A DNA stretch of 64,000 nt. It comes from Pseudomonas chlororaphis (GTDB lineage Bacteria > Pseudomonadota > Gammaproteobacteria > Pseudomonadales > Pseudomonadaceae). Shown piece by piece: positions 15,865 to 26,406 of the stretch. A program made the translations under genes and the position numbers. The notes under the pieces were generated by a model. That model was not told where the DNA came from and did no database searches. It saw only the letters and a program-made list of their open reading frames with translations. The stretch's first letter is position 1, and each line of letters starts with the position of its first letter. The stretch lies in NCBI RefSeq assembly GCF_000783395.1, contig NZ_JSFK01000003.1:124135-188134 (forward strand), read 5' to 3'.

Positions 15865-16928
15865 GGCGACTCTCCTGCATTCAAGACGGCGGCCGCGCGT
15901 TCGAGCAAGGTTTTGACCGGGGCGGCGAGGCCCAGGCGCGGCGGGGTGGCGAGGTTATACCAGAGCCAGTCGGCCTCGGCCACGTGATGGGCGGCCTCCT
16001 GCACCTGAACCAGCCAGGGTTCGATGGACAGCTGGAAATGGCTGAACGTGTGGACGAGGCTTGGCAGCGCCTGCTGCTCGCCCATGGTCAGCGAGTGCTG
16101 ATCGGCGAGATGTTGCAGGTCATCGAGGTCGTCGAGTTCCGGCAGGCTCCACAAACCGCCCCACAAACCGCTCGAGGGACGACGGTAAAGCAGAATCGCG
16201 CCGTCGCCGTTGGCGAGCATCGGCATCAGCGTGCGCTTCTGCGGGATGGCTTTGCGCGGCTTGGGGATCGGGTAGCGGGTTTCGAGGCCGAGCATGTGCG
16301 CCTCGCAGCCGCGCTCCAGCGGACACAGCAGGCAACTCGGCTTGCTGCGCGTGCAGAGCGTGGCGCCGAGATCCATCATCGCCTGGGTGTAAGCGTTGAC
16401 CCGATCGTGCGGCGTAAAGCGCTCAGCGTTGGCCCACAGCTGTTTGGCGACCTTCGGCTCGCCGGGGTAGCCCTCTTGCGCGGTAAAACGCGCCAGCACG
16501 CGTTTGACGTTGCCGTCGAGAATCGGCGCGCGCAGGCCCATGCTGATGCTCGCAATGGCGCCGGCAGTGGACAGACCAATGCCCGGCAGATCGGTAAGCT
16601 TTTCAACGTCACGGGGAAATTCGCCGCCGTACTGGCTGACGACAATCTTCGCGGTCTTCTGCAAATTGCGCGCGCGGGTGTAGTAACCCAGCCCGGTCCA
16701 CAGGTGCAGCACCTCGTCTTCCGGCGCTTCGGCCAGCGCTTGAACCGTTGGCAACGCGGCCATGAAACGGTCGAAGTAATTGAGCACGGTGCTGACCTGG
16801 GTTTGCTGCAACATGATCTCTGACACCCACACCCGATACGGGTTGATGTCTTGCTGCCAAGGCAAATCGTGGCGGCCGTGGCGGTCGAACCAATCCAGCA
16901 CCGCCGTGGAAAATTGCTCCGCTCTCAT
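15861..16928 (-). CDS. mutY: A/G-specific adenine DNA glycosylase
   Basis: A 355-residue base-excision repair enzyme that removes adenine mispaired with 8-oxoguanine. Visible hallmarks are the catalytic-glutamate region EIMLQQTQV near residue 37, the helix-hairpin-helix [15 protein letters not shown] with [10 protein letters not shown] around the catalytic aspartate, and the [4Fe-4S] ligand pattern C-x6-C-x2-C-x5-C ([17 protein letters not shown]). The C-terminal NUDIX-like domain includes [13 protein letters not shown]. It overlaps asmA and yggX by four bases each, forming an asmA-mutY-yggX operon. Confidence 0.97.
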   Translation of the reverse strand: MRAEQFSTAVLDWFDRHGRHDLPWQQDINPYRVWVSEIMLQQTQVSTVLNYFDRFMAALPTVQALAEAPEDEVLHLWTGLGYYTRARNLQKTAKIVVSQYGGEFPRDVEKLTDLPGIGLSTAGAIASISMGLRAPILDGNVKRVLARFTAQEGYPGEPKVAKQLWANAERFTPHDRVNAYTQAMMDLGATLCTRSKPSCLLCPLERGCEAHMLGLETRYPIPKPRKAIPQKRTLMPMLANGDGAILLYRRPSSGLWGGLWSLPELDDLDDLQHLADQHSLTMGEQQALPSLVHTFSHFQLSIEPWLVQVQEAAHHVAEADWLWYNLATPPRLGLAAPVKTLLERAAAVLNAGESP

Positions 16929-19150
16929 CGCTTGAACAGCCCCTTCAATGCGTTTTTCAGTTCCGGACTGACCTTGTCACCGAGTTTCTCGTCGATCTTC
17001 TCACTGAGCTTGTCGCCGGCCAGTTTGGTCGCGACCTGACCGAGGCGATCGTTGTCGACGCGGCAGGCCTTGGCGCCCAGCTCCAGCGGGCCACGGCAGC
17101 GCAGCGGCCATTCGACACCGACGAATTTTTCGCCGACCTGACACGCTGGATCCGGCATGGCGCTGGTGTCGCCTTCGACGATGATGCCGACGCGATAGTC
17201 CATGCCGAGCACGCGCAGGTCGATGTCGCCATCACCGTTGACGGTCATGCCGGGGATGCGCACTTTCAGATCCGGGTTGCTGGCGATGCCGTTGCGGAAG
17301 GTCAGGTTGCCCTTGAGTTCCTGGAACGGTGTGTCCTTGCCGCGTGGCTCGCCGCTGAGGGTTTTGCGGTTGAGCGTGGCGATGCCTTTGCACAATTGCT
17401 GCTCAAGGTTGGCGTTGAGCAGCACGCCATTGTTGATCACAAAACTGGCGTTGCCGTTAAGCGTGTCGATCAGTGCCTGCTGGCTGTTGCCGCTGCCGGT
17501 CACGTTGCTGGTGAGGGTCACCAGACCTTTGACCGGAGGATTCTTGCCTTGGCTTTCGAGGATTTTTTCTACAGGCACGCGGTTGAGTTTGGTCTGCAGG
17601 TTCAGTACCGGTGCGCTTGGGCGCACATCGAGGGTGCCATTGGCTGCAAAGCCGCCGTTGTACAACTCGCCGCTCAGGTTGGTCAGGGTCAGCAAGCCGC
17701 CCTGGCCGCTAGCCTTGAGCGCTGCGTTCTGGATTGGCAGTTTGTCGAGAGTTAGCTGGCCGAAGGTCAAGTCGGCGTCCACATCGAGTTTGGCTAAGCG
17801 TTCAACCGGCAACAGGCGCTCGGTGCTCCAGGCGGTTTTGCTCGGTTTGTCCGGCAGAGGCGTTGAGCCAGCGCCGGCCATGGCATCGGCTTCGGTGCTG
17901 GCGACTTCGGCCTGACGCACTTGCGTGGCGCTGTTGGCTTGCGCCGACTTTGGCGGCAGATAACGGTCGACGTTGAACGTGTCAGCCTTGAGCACGGCGC
18001 GCAGCGATTGTTTGGCGAAGTCTTCGACGGCGATGCGGCCGCTGAAGCTGCTGTCGTCGAGTTTCAGGTTGATATTGTCGAAAGCGATGCTGCTTGGCGT
18101 GGCGGCAACGCGGCTGACCAATTCGACTTTGCTCAGACTGCCTTCGGCCATGGCTGGCAGTTTCTGGCCGATGCTGTCGACAAATTTCGCCAGATCGAAC
18201 TGGGCGATGGAGAGACCGCCAGTGATCTGCGGGGTTTTGTCGAGGTCGTTGGCTTTCAGTTCGCCCAAGGCACGCAATTGGTTGGCAGAGATCTTGATGC
18301 CGGTCCATTCGGCGACGTTCGCAGCTTTGTCCAGGGATAACTGGCCCTGAGCTGCGAAGGTCATGGTTTTACCTTGCAAAGGATCGCCGGCCAGTTCACC
18401 GGACAGTTTCAGGTCTTCGAACCTGTAGCGTTGCAGTGCGCGCTCGATGCGCAGCTCGCCGGTGAGCTCGGTACGCACGCGCAGGACGGGCTGGTTGGTG
18501 CCGAGGAATGCCGTGGCTTTCACCGGGATATTGGTCGAGTCGTGTACCGGGCCGGTGCTCAGCTGAATGCTTTCGGCGCTGAACTGCTTGCCGGTCAATT
18601 CGTCGTTGTATTCAACGCGAGCGTTGTTAACGGTCAAGCTATCGATGTCGAGGCGGATCGGCTGCGGCGGTTTTTCCACCGCAACAGGGGTTTCGCTGGC
18701 CGGTTGGCCCGGGGTAGCGGCTGGCGGTGTTGCTCCGGCCGGGGCGGGGACCTTGCCGATGTCTTCCCAGTTGCCGTGGCCGTTCTTGTCGCGGTTCAGG
18801 CGCAGGTTCAGGCCTTCGACGCGCACATCGCTCATCTGCACTTCGCGGCGCAGCAACGGCAGCACACGCACAGACAGGCCGAGCATTTGCAAGTCGGCAA
18901 ACGGTTCGGCAGGTTTGGCCAGGGTGGCGACGCTGGCTTCGTGCAATTCCAGACCGAGCCACGGGAACAGGCTCCAGCCAATATCGCCATTGAGCGTCAG
19001 CTCGATGTGGGCCTTGTCACGGGCTATCTGGCGGATCTCGTCTTTATAGTCGTTGGGATCGAAGAGGTGGGTCAGGGCAAAACCTGCCGCCACAATGATC
19101 AGCAACAGCCCGAGAAGTACCAGACCCAGGATTTTGCCGAACGCTTTCAT
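16925..19150 (-). CDS. asmA: AsmA-family envelope protein
   Basis: A 741-residue protein anchored by one N-terminal membrane helix (LGLVLLGLLLIIVAAGFAL), with the large remainder in the periplasm. The family start FDPNDYKDEI and DIGWSLFPWLGLELHEASV are clear AsmA marks. The C-terminal part (GNASFVINNGVLLNANLEQQ in pieces; NGVL, LTFRNGIA) also fits. AsmA-like proteins belong to the bridge-like lipid-transport group and influence outer-membrane composition. A Pro/Ala-rich low-complexity stretch lies near residues 135-165. It is first in the asmA-mutY-yggX operon. Confidence 0.93.
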   Translation of the reverse strand: MKAFGKILGLVLLGLLLIIVAAGFALTHLFDPNDYKDEIRQIARDKAHIELTLNGDIGWSLFPWLGLELHEASVATLAKPAEPFADLQMLGLSVRVLPLLRREVQMSDVRVEGLNLRLNRDKNGHGNWEDIGKVPAPAGATPPAATPGQPASETPVAVEKPPQPIRLDIDSLTVNNARVEYNDELTGKQFSAESIQLSTGPVHDSTNIPVKATAFLGTNQPVLRVRTELTGELRIERALQRYRFEDLKLSGELAGDPLQGKTMTFAAQGQLSLDKAANVAEWTGIKISANQLRALGELKANDLDKTPQITGGLSIAQFDLAKFVDSIGQKLPAMAEGSLSKVELVSRVAATPSSIAFDNINLKLDDSSFSGRIAVEDFAKQSLRAVLKADTFNVDRYLPPKSAQANSATQVRQAEVASTEADAMAGAGSTPLPDKPSKTAWSTERLLPVERLAKLDVDADLTFGQLTLDKLPIQNAALKASGQGGLLTLTNLSGELYNGGFAANGTLDVRPSAPVLNLQTKLNRVPVEKILESQGKNPPVKGLVTLTSNVTGSGNSQQALIDTLNGNASFVINNGVLLNANLEQQLCKGIATLNRKTLSGEPRGKDTPFQELKGNLTFRNGIASNPDLKVRIPGMTVNGDGDIDLRVLGMDYRVGIIVEGDTSAMPDPACQVGEKFVGVEWPLRCRGPLELGAKACRVDNDRLGQVATKLAGDKLSEKIDEKLGDKVSPELKNALKGLFKR

Positions 19151-19228
19151 GGGCGAGTCCTTGTAGTTAGTCGAATTCGTAATTTAGCCGGGGAGTATAG
19201 CGCCGCAACCGCCCGGTTCGCTGTGACG

Positions 19229-19633
19229 TCATGTTGCCAGGACCTCCAGCCGTACCTGCAACTTGGCGGCCAGTGCCTGAGCCTCAAGATGCTCCGCAGG
19301 GGCCAGCAGACGCAGTTCGGCCCCCGCTTGCGACGCCATTTTCTGCGCTTGGTTCACCAGCCGTTCGGCCACTCCACGGCGACGGGTAACTTTTCTTACG
19401 CATAAATGGGACAAGTACCAGACGTCGTGGTGCCTTTGCAGAATGCCTGCACCGAGCAGGCGATCGTTGAAGCGTCCGGCAACAAAAGTCCCGTCCGCGA
19501 GTGCGCTCTCAATCAACCCGGCCTCCCCGGAAAACGGTGCGAACAGCCATTGCGGGGCGTCGCGATAGATCTTCTGCAGATCCTGTTGATCCTGATAACT
19601 GGCGTCTTTCAAGGCTTGGACAATGATCGGCAT
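19229..19633 (-). CDS. PanZ/PanM-like GNAT-family acetyltransferase
   Basis: A 134-residue GNAT protein resembling the acetyl-CoA sensor PanZ (PanM), which promotes maturation of aspartate decarboxylase PanD in pantothenate synthesis. The acetyl-CoA motif region reads LSHLCVRKVTRRRGVAERLV, with the arginine-rich R-R-R-G-V turn typical of this group. It is alone, with no pan genes nearby. A generic acetyltransferase role cannot be excluded. Confidence 0.75.
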   Translation of the reverse strand: MPIIVQALKDASYQDQQDLQKIYRDAPQWLFAPFSGEAGLIESALADGTFVAGRFNDRLLGAGILQRHHDVWYLSHLCVRKVTRRRGVAERLVNQAQKMASQAGAELRLLAPAEHLEAQALAAKLQVRLEVLAT

Positions 19634-19856
19634 GGCGTTTTCCTGGTGGTACGAGAACAGATGACAGAAAAAAGGTGATATCAGTTTGGTTTTTCTGTCA
19701 CGTGCAAATGGTAACCTTCGCCCGTTCGTCCGTCCTTCTGCGACTTAACGTCGCGCCTTCAAGGAGCTTCACCCAAAAAAACGGTCATGCCTGCGTGCAT
19801 AAAGGCCGGGGGTGAACAGTGGCTGGCGAACCATACTAATAATTGGGGGATACACA

Positions 19857-21521
19857 ATGAGCACGAGCATCACGGCGGACGGCCTTCGCGCCGACCAGCC
19901 TGCGTTCCTGTCCAAGGAACGCATCATCGCCAAGCCCGGTTTCAACCGCTGGCTAGTCCCACCGGCCGCTTTGGCCATCCACCTGTGCATCGGCATGGCC
20001 TACGGCTTCTCGGTGTTCTGGTTGCCGCTGTCCAAGGCGCTGGGCGTTACTGCTCCAGTGGCTTGTGCACCGGACATGAGCTTCATCGCACAGGTATTTT
20101 CGTCGCAATGCGACTGGCCGATCTCCATGCTCGGCTGGATCTACACGCTGTTTTTCATCTTCCTCGGCTGCTCGGCAGCGATCTGGGGTGGCTGGCTGGA
20201 ACACGCGGGGCCACGCAAGGCCGGTGTCGTATCTGCACTGTGCTGGTGCGGTGGTCTGCTGATCTCGGCGCTGGGTATTTATACCCACCAGATCTGGCTG
20301 ATGTGGATCGGCTCGGGCGTGATCGGTGGTATCGGTCTGGGCCTGGGTTATATCTCGCCAGTATCGACCCTGATCAAGTGGTTCCCGGACAAGCGCGGTA
20401 TGGCCACGGGCATGGCAATCATGGGCTTCGGTGGTGGCGCGATGGTCGGTGCACCGCTGGCGACCGCGCTGATGAGCCACTTCGGTTCGGCTGAAGGTGT
20501 TGGCGTCTGGCAGAGTTTCGTCGCCATGGCCGCGATCTACTTCGTGTTCATGATCGGTGGCGCATTGGCTTACCGCGTGCCGCCAACTGGCTGGAAACCT
20601 GAAGGCTGGACCGCTCCGGCGAAGAAAGCTGCGAACGCGATGATCACCAACCGTCACGTGCACGTGAATGTGGCGTGGAAAACCCCGCAATTCCGTCTGG
20701 TCTGGCTGGTGCTGTGCCTGAACGTATCCGCCGGTATTGGCATCCTCGGCATGGCTTCGCCACTGCTGCAGGAAGTGTTCGGCGGCAAACTGCTGGGTGT
20801 TGATGTGCCGTTTGGCCAGCTCGATGCCGGGCAACTGGCTTCGATCGCGGCGATCGCTGCCGGTTTCACCGGTCTGTTGAGCCTGTTCAACATCGGTGGT
20901 CGCTTCTTCTGGGCTTCGTTCTCGGACTACCTGGGTCGCAAAAACACCTACTTCGTATTCTTCGCCTTGGGTTTTGCCCTGTACGCGCTGATTCCTAACA
21001 TGGGTCATCTGGGCAACGTTGCGCTGTTCGTGGCGGCGTTCTGCATCATTCTGTCGATGTACGGCGGTGGTTTTGCCACGGTTCCGGCGTATCTGGCTGA
21101 CCTGTTCGGTACGCAAATGGTCGGCGCGATCCACGGTCGTCTGCTGACGGCCTGGGCTGCGGCGGGCGTGCTCGGTCCGGTGTTGGTGAACTACCTGCGT
21201 GAGTATCAGTTGAGCATCGGCGTTGAACGCGCTGCCGCTTACGACATCACCCTGTACATCCTCGCCGGCCTGCTGGTGCTGGGCTTCCTGTGCAACCTGA
21301 TGGTGCGTCCGGTGGCCGACAAGTACTTCATGACCGACGCTGAACTGGCTGCCGAACAGGCGCTGGGCCACGACAAAGGTGCTGATGCCAGCACGGTTCT
21401 GGAGTGGAAAGCCGCACCGGGCAGCAAGCCGCTGGCAATCGCTGCGTGGCTGGTGGTGGGTATTCCGTTGGCGTGGGGTGTGTGGGTGACCCTGCAGAAA
21501 ACGGCGGTACTGTTCCACTAA
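19857..21521 (+). CDS. OFA-family major facilitator superfamily transporter
   Basis: A 554-residue MFS carrier with about 12 membrane helices. The family signature between helices (LDGxxxDxxGRR-like) appears as [11 protein letters not shown], and the [19 protein letters not shown] region is typical of the oxalate/formate antiporter group. It is longer than average (about 430), through extra loops and a C-terminal extension with another helix. The ATG at 19857 has GGGGGA upstream. OFA members carry small mono- or dicarboxylates; the substrate here is unknown. It is a single-gene unit ahead of a REP-like element. Confidence 0.85.
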   Translation: MSTSITADGLRADQPAFLSKERIIAKPGFNRWLVPPAALAIHLCIGMAYGFSVFWLPLSKALGVTAPVACAPDMSFIAQVFSSQCDWPISMLGWIYTLFFIFLGCSAAIWGGWLEHAGPRKAGVVSALCWCGGLLISALGIYTHQIWLMWIGSGVIGGIGLGLGYISPVSTLIKWFPDKRGMATGMAIMGFGGGAMVGAPLATALMSHFGSAEGVGVWQSFVAMAAIYFVFMIGGALAYRVPPTGWKPEGWTAPAKKAANAMITNRHVHVNVAWKTPQFRLVWLVLCLNVSAGIGILGMASPLLQEVFGGKLLGVDVPFGQLDAGQLASIAAIAAGFTGLLSLFNIGGRFFWASFSDYLGRKNTYFVFFALGFALYALIPNMGHLGNVALFVAAFCIILSMYGGGFATVPAYLADLFGTQMVGAIHGRLLTAWAAAGVLGPVLVNYLREYQLSIGVERAAAYDITLYILAGLLVLGFLCNLMVRPVADKYFMTDAELAAEQALGHDKGADASTVLEWKAAPGSKPLAIAAWLVVGIPLAWGVWVTLQKTAVLFH

Positions 21522-21534
21522 GGTCGCCTGTACC

Positions 21535-21646
21535 TGATCGTTCCCACGCTCTGCGTGGGAATGCCTCCCGTGACGCTCTGCGTCACATTCGAAGCGGACG
21601 CAGAGCGTCCCGGGCTGCACTCCCACGCAGAGCGTGGGAGCGATCA
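21535..21646. repeat. REP/BIME-like palindromic element, GTTCCCACGC class
   Basis: A 112-base element bounded by TGATCGTTCCCACG and its inverted end CGTGGGAGCGATCA, with internal palindromes (ACGCTCTGCGT copies in both orientations). Two related copies occur at 35547 and 49058. Being intergenic, between the MFS gene and hisB, it fits pseudomonad repetitive extragenic palindromes. Confidence 0.85.
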
Positions 21647-21724
21647 TTGCCCTTTATGGCTTGTATGGACATGTCTACCCGCGACAGCCGGGGGTTCTAT
21701 CCGTCTGCCATCTCACCTCTCGTG

Positions 21725-21753
21725 TTTCTGTTTCGGCCCCGCGTGCCTATAAT
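21725..21753 (+). promoter_or_regulatory. Candidate sigma-70 promoter for the hisB operon
   Basis: A perfect TATAAT at 21748-21753 lies 38 bases before the hisB start. A weak -35 (TTTCTG, 21725-21730) is 17 bases upstream. The strong -10 and position between the REP element and hisB support it. Confidence 0.55.
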
Positions 21754-21791
21754 GGCTGCCTTTTTCGCCCAATGATTTTGCGGAGCTGGTG

Positions 21792-22385
21792 ATGGCCGAA
21801 CGTAAGGCTTCTGTCGAGCGCGACACTCTGGAAACCCAGATCAAAGCCTCGATCAACCTTGATGGCACCGGAAAGGCCCGATTTGATATCGGTGTTCCTT
21901 TTCTTGAGCACATGCTGGATCAGATTGCCCGTCACGGGTTGATCGACCTGGATATCGAATGCAAGGGCGATCTGCATATCGACGACCACCATACGGTGGA
22001 AGACGTCGGTATCACCCTCGGCCAGGCATTTGCCAAAGCCATTGGCGATAAAAAAGGCATCCGTCGCTACGGTCACGCCTACGTGCCGCTCGATGAAGCG
22101 CTGTCGCGCGTGGTGATCGATTTCTCTGGCCGTCCAGGCCTGCAGATGCACGTGCCGTATACCCGCGCCACCGTCGGCGGCTTCGACGTTGACCTGTTCC
22201 AGGAATTCTTCCAGGGCTTCGTCAACCACGCACTGGTCAGCCTGCACATCGATAACCTGCGTGGCACCAACACGCACCACCAGATCGAAACCGTGTTCAA
22301 GGCTTTCGGCCGCGCTCTGCGCATGGCCGTCGAGCTGGACGAGCGCATGGCCGGGCAAATGCCATCGACCAAAGGCGTTCTGTAA
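21792..22385 (+). CDS. hisB: Imidazoleglycerol-phosphate dehydratase
   Basis: A 197-residue enzyme of histidine biosynthesis converting imidazoleglycerol phosphate to imidazoleacetol phosphate. It is the short monofunctional form, without the phosphatase domain of enterobacterial HisB. The metal-binding motifs HHTVEDVGI and the later THHQIET are intact, and [15 protein letters not shown] is typical. The ATG at 21792 directly follows a GTG; GGAG lies upstream. It overlaps hisH by one base, opening a hisB-hisH-DUF2164-hisA-hisF operon. Confidence 0.98.
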   Translation: MAERKASVERDTLETQIKASINLDGTGKARFDIGVPFLEHMLDQIARHGLIDLDIECKGDLHIDDHHTVEDVGITLGQAFAKAIGDKKGIRRYGHAYVPLDEALSRVVIDFSGRPGLQMHVPYTRATVGGFDVDLFQEFFQGFVNHALVSLHIDNLRGTNTHHQIETVFKAFGRALRMAVELDERMAGQMPSTKGVL

Positions 22386-23023
22386 TGCAGACGGTTGCAG
22401 TTATCGATTACGGCATGGGCAACCTGCACTCGGTGGCCAAGGCTCTGGAGCATGTCGGTGCCGGCAAGGTGTTGATCACCAGCGATGCCAACGTGATTCG
22501 CGAAGCTGACCGCGTGGTGTTCCCTGGTGTTGGCGCGATTCGCGATTGCATGGCGGAGATCCGTCGCCTCGGTTTCGATTCGCTGGTGCGCGAAGTCAGT
22601 CAGGATCGTCCGTTCCTCGGCATCTGTGTCGGCATGCAAGCCTTGCTCGACACCAGCGAAGAGAACGACGGCGTCGATTGCATCGGCCTGTTTCCGGGCG
22701 CGGTGAAGTTCTTCGGCAAAGACCTGCATGAAGACGGCGAACACCTGAAAGTCCCGCACATGGGCTGGAACGAGGTGAAGCAGAAGGTCAGCCACCCGTT
22801 GTGGCATGACATTCCGGACATGGCGCGTTTCTACTTCGTGCACAGCTACTACATCGCTGCCGCCAATGCGCGGCAAGTGGTCGGTGGCGGTCATTACGGC
22901 GTCGATTTCGCTGCGGCGCTGGCCGATGGCTCGCGTTTCGCCGTGCAGTTCCACCCGGAGAAGAGCCATACCCATGGCCTGCAATTGCTGCAGAACTTCG
23001 CTGCGTGGGACGGTCGCTGGTAA
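22385..23023 (+). CDS. hisH: Imidazole glycerol phosphate synthase, glutamine amidotransferase subunit
   Basis: A 212-residue class-I glutaminase that supplies ammonia to HisF. The catalytic triad is visible: Cys81 in LGICVGMQ, His190 and Glu192 in QFHPEKSH. The N-terminus [12 protein letters not shown] is classical HisH. It starts on the last base of the hisB stop. A small DUF2164 gene follows immediately. Confidence 0.98.
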   Translation: MQTVAVIDYGMGNLHSVAKALEHVGAGKVLITSDANVIREADRVVFPGVGAIRDCMAEIRRLGFDSLVREVSQDRPFLGICVGMQALLDTSEENDGVDCIGLFPGAVKFFGKDLHEDGEHLKVPHMGWNEVKQKVSHPLWHDIPDMARFYFVHSYYIAAANARQVVGGGHYGVDFAAALADGSRFAVQFHPEKSHTHGLQLLQNFAAWDGRW

Positions 23024-23284
23024 ATGGCTGCCAAGAAATCCAAACCGCCGATCCTGACCCTTACTCCCGAACAGGAGAACGAGGCCAATCGCAAGATTCA
23101 GCGGTTTATGGAAGACCGTTTCGAACTGGACCTGGGTTCGTTCGAAGCGGCGGAAATTCTTGAGCTGTTTACCCGCGAAATTGCTCCGCACTATTACAAC
23201 AGGGCGATTTTCGATGTGCAGACCCACCTCAAAGAGCGGTTTGAAAGCATCGAAAGCGACCTGTGGGCGCTCGAGAAAAACTGA
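23024..23284 (+). CDS. DUF2164-family protein inside the his operon
   Basis: An 86-residue protein of unknown function starting at the base after the hisH stop. It carries a basic start (MAAKKSKPPILTLTPEQ) and the family core FELDLGSFEAAEILELF, then APHYYNRAIFDVQ. The sequence is soluble and largely helical. Its tight placement between hisH and hisA implies co-expression with histidine synthesis, but a role in that pathway is not established. Confidence 0.9.
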   Translation: MAAKKSKPPILTLTPEQENEANRKIQRFMEDRFELDLGSFEAAEILELFTREIAPHYYNRAIFDVQTHLKERFESIESDLWALEKN

Positions 23285-23326
23285 TTTCCGAGCCAAGCTG
23301 AACATTCAAATTTGAAGGTTTGCCAG

Positions 23327-24064
23327 ATGCTGATTATTCCCGCTATCGATCTTAAAGACGGTGCCTGCGTACGTCTGCGCCAGGGCCGCATGGAAGATTC
23401 CACAGTGTTCTCCGATGACCCGGTGAGCATGGCTGCCAAGTGGGTGGAGGGCGGTTGCCGCCGTCTGCATCTGGTCGATCTGAACGGCGCTTTCGAAGGC
23501 CAGCCAGTCAACGGCGAAGTGGTCACCGCGATCGCCAAGCGTTACCCGACCCTGCCGATCCAGATCGGTGGCGGCATCCGTTCGCTGGAAACCATCGAGC
23601 ACTACGTCAAGGCTGGCGTCAGCTACGTGATCATCGGCACCAAAGCCGTTAAAGATCCGGCGTTCGTCGCGGAAGCCTGCCGCGCGTTCCCGGGCAAGAT
23701 CATCGTCGGTCTGGACGCCAAAGACGGTTTCGTCGCCACCGACGGCTGGGCTGAAATCAGCACCGTACAAGTCATCGATCTGGCCAAGCAGTTTGAAGCC
23801 GACGGCGTGTCCTCGATCGTTTATACCGACATCGCCAAAGACGGCATGATGCAGGGCTGCAACGTGCCGTTCACCGCTGCGCTGGCCGCTGCCACCAAGA
23901 TCCCGGTAATCGCTTCCGGCGGTATCCACAATCTGGGTGACATCAAGTCGCTGCTCGACGCCAAGGCGCCGGGCATCATCGGCGCCATCACGGGTCGGGC
24001 GATCTACGAAGGCACCCTCGACGTCGCCGAAGCGCAAGCTTTCTGCGATTCGTACCAAGGCTGA
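23327..24064 (+). CDS. hisA: Phosphoribosylformimino-5-aminoimidazole carboxamide ribotide isomerase
   Basis: A 245-residue TIM-barrel enzyme that opens the ribose ring of ProFAR in histidine synthesis. The half-barrel signatures are clear: IPAIDLKDG with the catalytic Asp near residue 8, IGGGIRS, and the second-half [11 protein letters not shown] and ASGGI. The ATG at 23327 is preceded by GAAGG; an in-frame ATG 15 bases earlier lacks the family's usual start. It is followed nine bases later by hisF. Confidence 0.98.
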   Translation: MLIIPAIDLKDGACVRLRQGRMEDSTVFSDDPVSMAAKWVEGGCRRLHLVDLNGAFEGQPVNGEVVTAIAKRYPTLPIQIGGGIRSLETIEHYVKAGVSYVIIGTKAVKDPAFVAEACRAFPGKIIVGLDAKDGFVATDGWAEISTVQVIDLAKQFEADGVSSIVYTDIAKDGMMQGCNVPFTAALAAATKIPVIASGGIHNLGDIKSLLDAKAPGIIGAITGRAIYEGTLDVAEAQAFCDSYQG

Positions 24065-24073
24065 GGACTGACC

Positions 24074-24844
24074 ATGGCGCTGGCCAAACGCATCATCCCT
24101 TGCCTGGACGTGGACAACGGCCGGGTCGTCAAAGGTGTGAAGTTCGAAAACATCCGCGACGCCGGTGACCCGGTGGAAATCGCTCGTCGCTACGACGAGC
24201 AGGGTGCCGACGAGATTACCTTTCTCGACATCACCGCCAGCGTCGATGGCCGTGACACCACGCTGCACACCGTCGAGCGCATGGCCAGCCAGGTTTTCAT
24301 CCCGCTGACCGTCGGCGGTGGCGTGCGTACCGTGCAGGACATTCGCAATCTGCTGAATGCCGGCGCGGACAAGGTGTCGATCAACACTGCGGCCGTGTTC
24401 AACCCGGAATTCGTTGGCGAAGCAGCGCAGCATTTTGGCTCGCAATGCATCGTCGTCGCCATCGATGCGAAGAAGGTTTCTGGCCCGGGCGAAACCCCGC
24501 GCTGGGAGATCTTCACCCACGGCGGGCGCAAGCCAACCGGCCTCGATGCCGTCGAGTGGGCGAAGAAAATGGAAGGCCTCGGTGCCGGTGAGATCCTGCT
24601 GACCAGCATGGATCAGGACGGCATGAAAAACGGTTTCGACCTTGGTGTGACCCGCGCGATCAGCGATGCGCTGGGCATTCCGGTGATCGCTTCCGGCGGC
24701 GTCGGCAACTTGCAGCATTTGGCTGACGGCATTCTCGAAGGTCACGCCAGCGCGGTACTGGCGGCGAGTATTTTCCACTTCGGCGAATACACCGTGCAGG
24801 AAGCCAAGGCCTACATGGCCAAACGCGGCATCGTGATGCGCTGA
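24074..24844 (+). CDS. hisF: Imidazole glycerol phosphate synthase cyclase subunit
   Basis: A 256-residue TIM-barrel cyclase that makes imidazole glycerol phosphate and AICAR from PRFAR with ammonia from HisH. Catalytic aspartates are in [14 protein letters not shown] near residue 11 and LTSMDQDG in the second half. FLDITAS and VGGGVRT phosphate-binding segments are present. It closes the his operon. Confidence 0.98.
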   Translation: MALAKRIIPCLDVDNGRVVKGVKFENIRDAGDPVEIARRYDEQGADEITFLDITASVDGRDTTLHTVERMASQVFIPLTVGGGVRTVQDIRNLLNAGADKVSINTAAVFNPEFVGEAAQHFGSQCIVVAIDAKKVSGPGETPRWEIFTHGGRKPTGLDAVEWAKKMEGLGAGEILLTSMDQDGMKNGFDLGVTRAISDALGIPVIASGGVGNLQHLADGILEGHASAVLAASIFHFGEYTVQEAKAYMAKRGIVMR

Positions 24845-24853
24845 TCGGGTTGA

Positions 24854-24907
24854 GTCAGCGCGCTACCGGGCGAAACCCCATGAGGGTTCATCGCCCGGCT
24901 TGCTGAC
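24854..24907. other. Nested inverted repeat after hisF
   Basis: GTCAGC (24854-24859) pairs with GCTGAC (24902-24907). Inside it, CCGGGCGA (24866-24873) pairs with TCGCCCGG (24891-24898), and an inner ACCCC/GGGT pairing closes on ATGA. There is no following T-run, so it may be a 3' stabilising or bidirectional, factor-dependent end structure rather than a canonical terminator. Confidence 0.6.
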
Positions 24908-24918
24908 GCATGACAGAC

Positions 24919-26406
24919 TCAAGGTTTTTGCAGTCCCTCTGTACGCACAGCCGAAGTATTGAAATCGCGATCCATGGTGTAGCTGCACAGCGTCAGTGGC
25001 AGGGCATCGTTGGGTACCAGAAAGCTGTCGTCGATCTTGCTGTAGCTTGTGGATTCAATCGCGGCACAGTCCGTTGAATCCACGGCCCCAACGTATATCT
25101 GCGTCCAGATATTGCGATCAGCACTTTCAGGATATTCGATCAACAGTTCTTCAGTACCGGGTTTGAAGTAGGGGGCTGGTTCAGGTAGTCGAATCCCCCC
25201 CGGATTAACCAAGCGTGCCGGCAGAATTTGTGCATTGCGTAATTTTCCCCCGATAAGTTGTTGTTCAACTGAGTCCACTCCCATCAGGCACAGATAATAT
25301 AAACCCGCTTCACTGCCGATCGACTCGTTGACAAGACCGAGACTGGTCTTTATCGGGTCGCTGTAATGTTCTGGTAAGTAACAAGCCTGCGCGTTGCGTA
25401 CGGTTTTGAATCGAAAGAAATCCGTGCTCATTGAAAACCTGATGTTCCAGACCGGCGCCTTTTCATAGTCTTTATCAGGCGTTTTATAAAGCGTAACGTC
25501 AGCGTTGTTTCTGGCTCTGAAGTTAAAGTCGGGCTTCAGTGAGCAGGCAGGTGCATCCCTGTTGAAGTGGCCGTCAGAGAAACAGGACATCAGGTAGTCG
25601 ATCGGGAAACTTTGACTGGCCTGGTCAGGCAATATGGATTGGCGGGGAGAGTTTGCACAAAGTCCATGCCAGAAGCACAGATCGTCTGCGGTAATGCCGT
25701 AGGTGGTTCCCGACATGACACCGGTTACTTTCCCTGTAGCGGTGTCCACGACCGGAGAGCCGGAAGAGCCCGGTTCGATGCCTTTGCAATTCTGCTTTTG
25801 GTAATCGGTATGGACGGTCAGGGATTTGATCAACGTGGTATTGGCGGACTCCTGCGTACAGGACGAGAGCCTGAGGCCCGCAGCGCTCAAGGGCGAGCCG
25901 ATGACGTTGACCTGAGCGGGTTTGTCAGGCGCCTTGCGTGCGATCTTGAGTGGGTTGATGCCATCGTCGATCACCGCTTGCAGCGAAGTGTTCAATTGCA
26001 TGACGGCGACATCGGTACCGGCCAGGCTGGCCCATTTGACCTTCTGAATATCGTAACGCTTGGCGTCCAGCAGAGTGTCTTGAAAGTAATTGAACTGTAT
26101 TTGACCCTGATAAGCCTTGTCGGTAGTTGTACCTATCCATATTGAAGCGCAATGTCCGGCGGTCAGGATATAGGCTGCACTGTTTGTTTTATTATCAGTG
26201 TCGCGAGTGTCGATGAGAAAAGCCGTGCAATAGCGACGGTCTCCTTTGATGATCTGTCCGATGCCATTTAAATGATTGTTTTGCCCGTTAGCGTTACTTA
26301 AAAGTACTGGCTCTGTGGCTTCCGGAAAAGCGTGTGCGCAAGACGTCAAAGTGAAGGTGGTCGTCAGGAGGGCGAAAGTTTTGGTCAGCTTTGATCTGTA
26401 GTTCAT
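24919..26406 (-). CDS. Secreted trypsin-like serine protease
   Basis: A 495-residue exported chymotrypsin-fold protease. The catalytic triad is visible: His85 in LTAGHC, Asp132 in GTDVAVMQL, and Ser215 in EPGSSGSPVVD. The N-terminal signal (KLTKTFALLTTTFTLTSCAH) could be cut as a lipoprotein before the cysteine in LTSC or by signal peptidase I after AHA. About 270 residues beyond the protease domain have no recognised family but contain several cysteines. The frame opens further upstream to 26514; the ATG at 26406 opens on the signal. Base composition looks more AT-rich than neighbours, suggesting acquired DNA. Confidence 0.85.
   Translation of the reverse strand: MNYRSKLTKTFALLTTTFTLTSCAHAFPEATEPVLLSNANGQNNHLNGIGQIIKGDRRYCTAFLIDTRDTDNKTNSAAYILTAGHCASIWIGTTTDKAYQGQIQFNYFQDTLLDAKRYDIQKVKWASLAGTDVAVMQLNTSLQAVIDDGINPLKIARKAPDKPAQVNVIGSPLSAAGLRLSSCTQESANTTLIKSLTVHTDYQKQNCKGIEPGSSGSPVVDTATGKVTGVMSGTTYGITADDLCFWHGLCANSPRQSILPDQASQSFPIDYLMSCFSDGHFNRDAPACSLKPDFNFRARNNADVTLYKTPDKDYEKAPVWNIRFSMSTDFFRFKTVRNAQACYLPEHYSDPIKTSLGLVNESIGSEAGLYYLCLMGVDSVEQQLIGGKLRNAQILPARLVNPGGIRLPEPAPYFKPGTEELLIEYPESADRNIWTQIYVGAVDSTDCAAIESTSYSKIDDSFLVPNDALPLTLCSYTMDRDFNTSAVRTEGLQKP

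Noticed and set aside
21535..21646. CRISPR-like array
   Set aside because: Repeats are inverted palindromes without regular spacers or cas genes, so they are REP-type elements.
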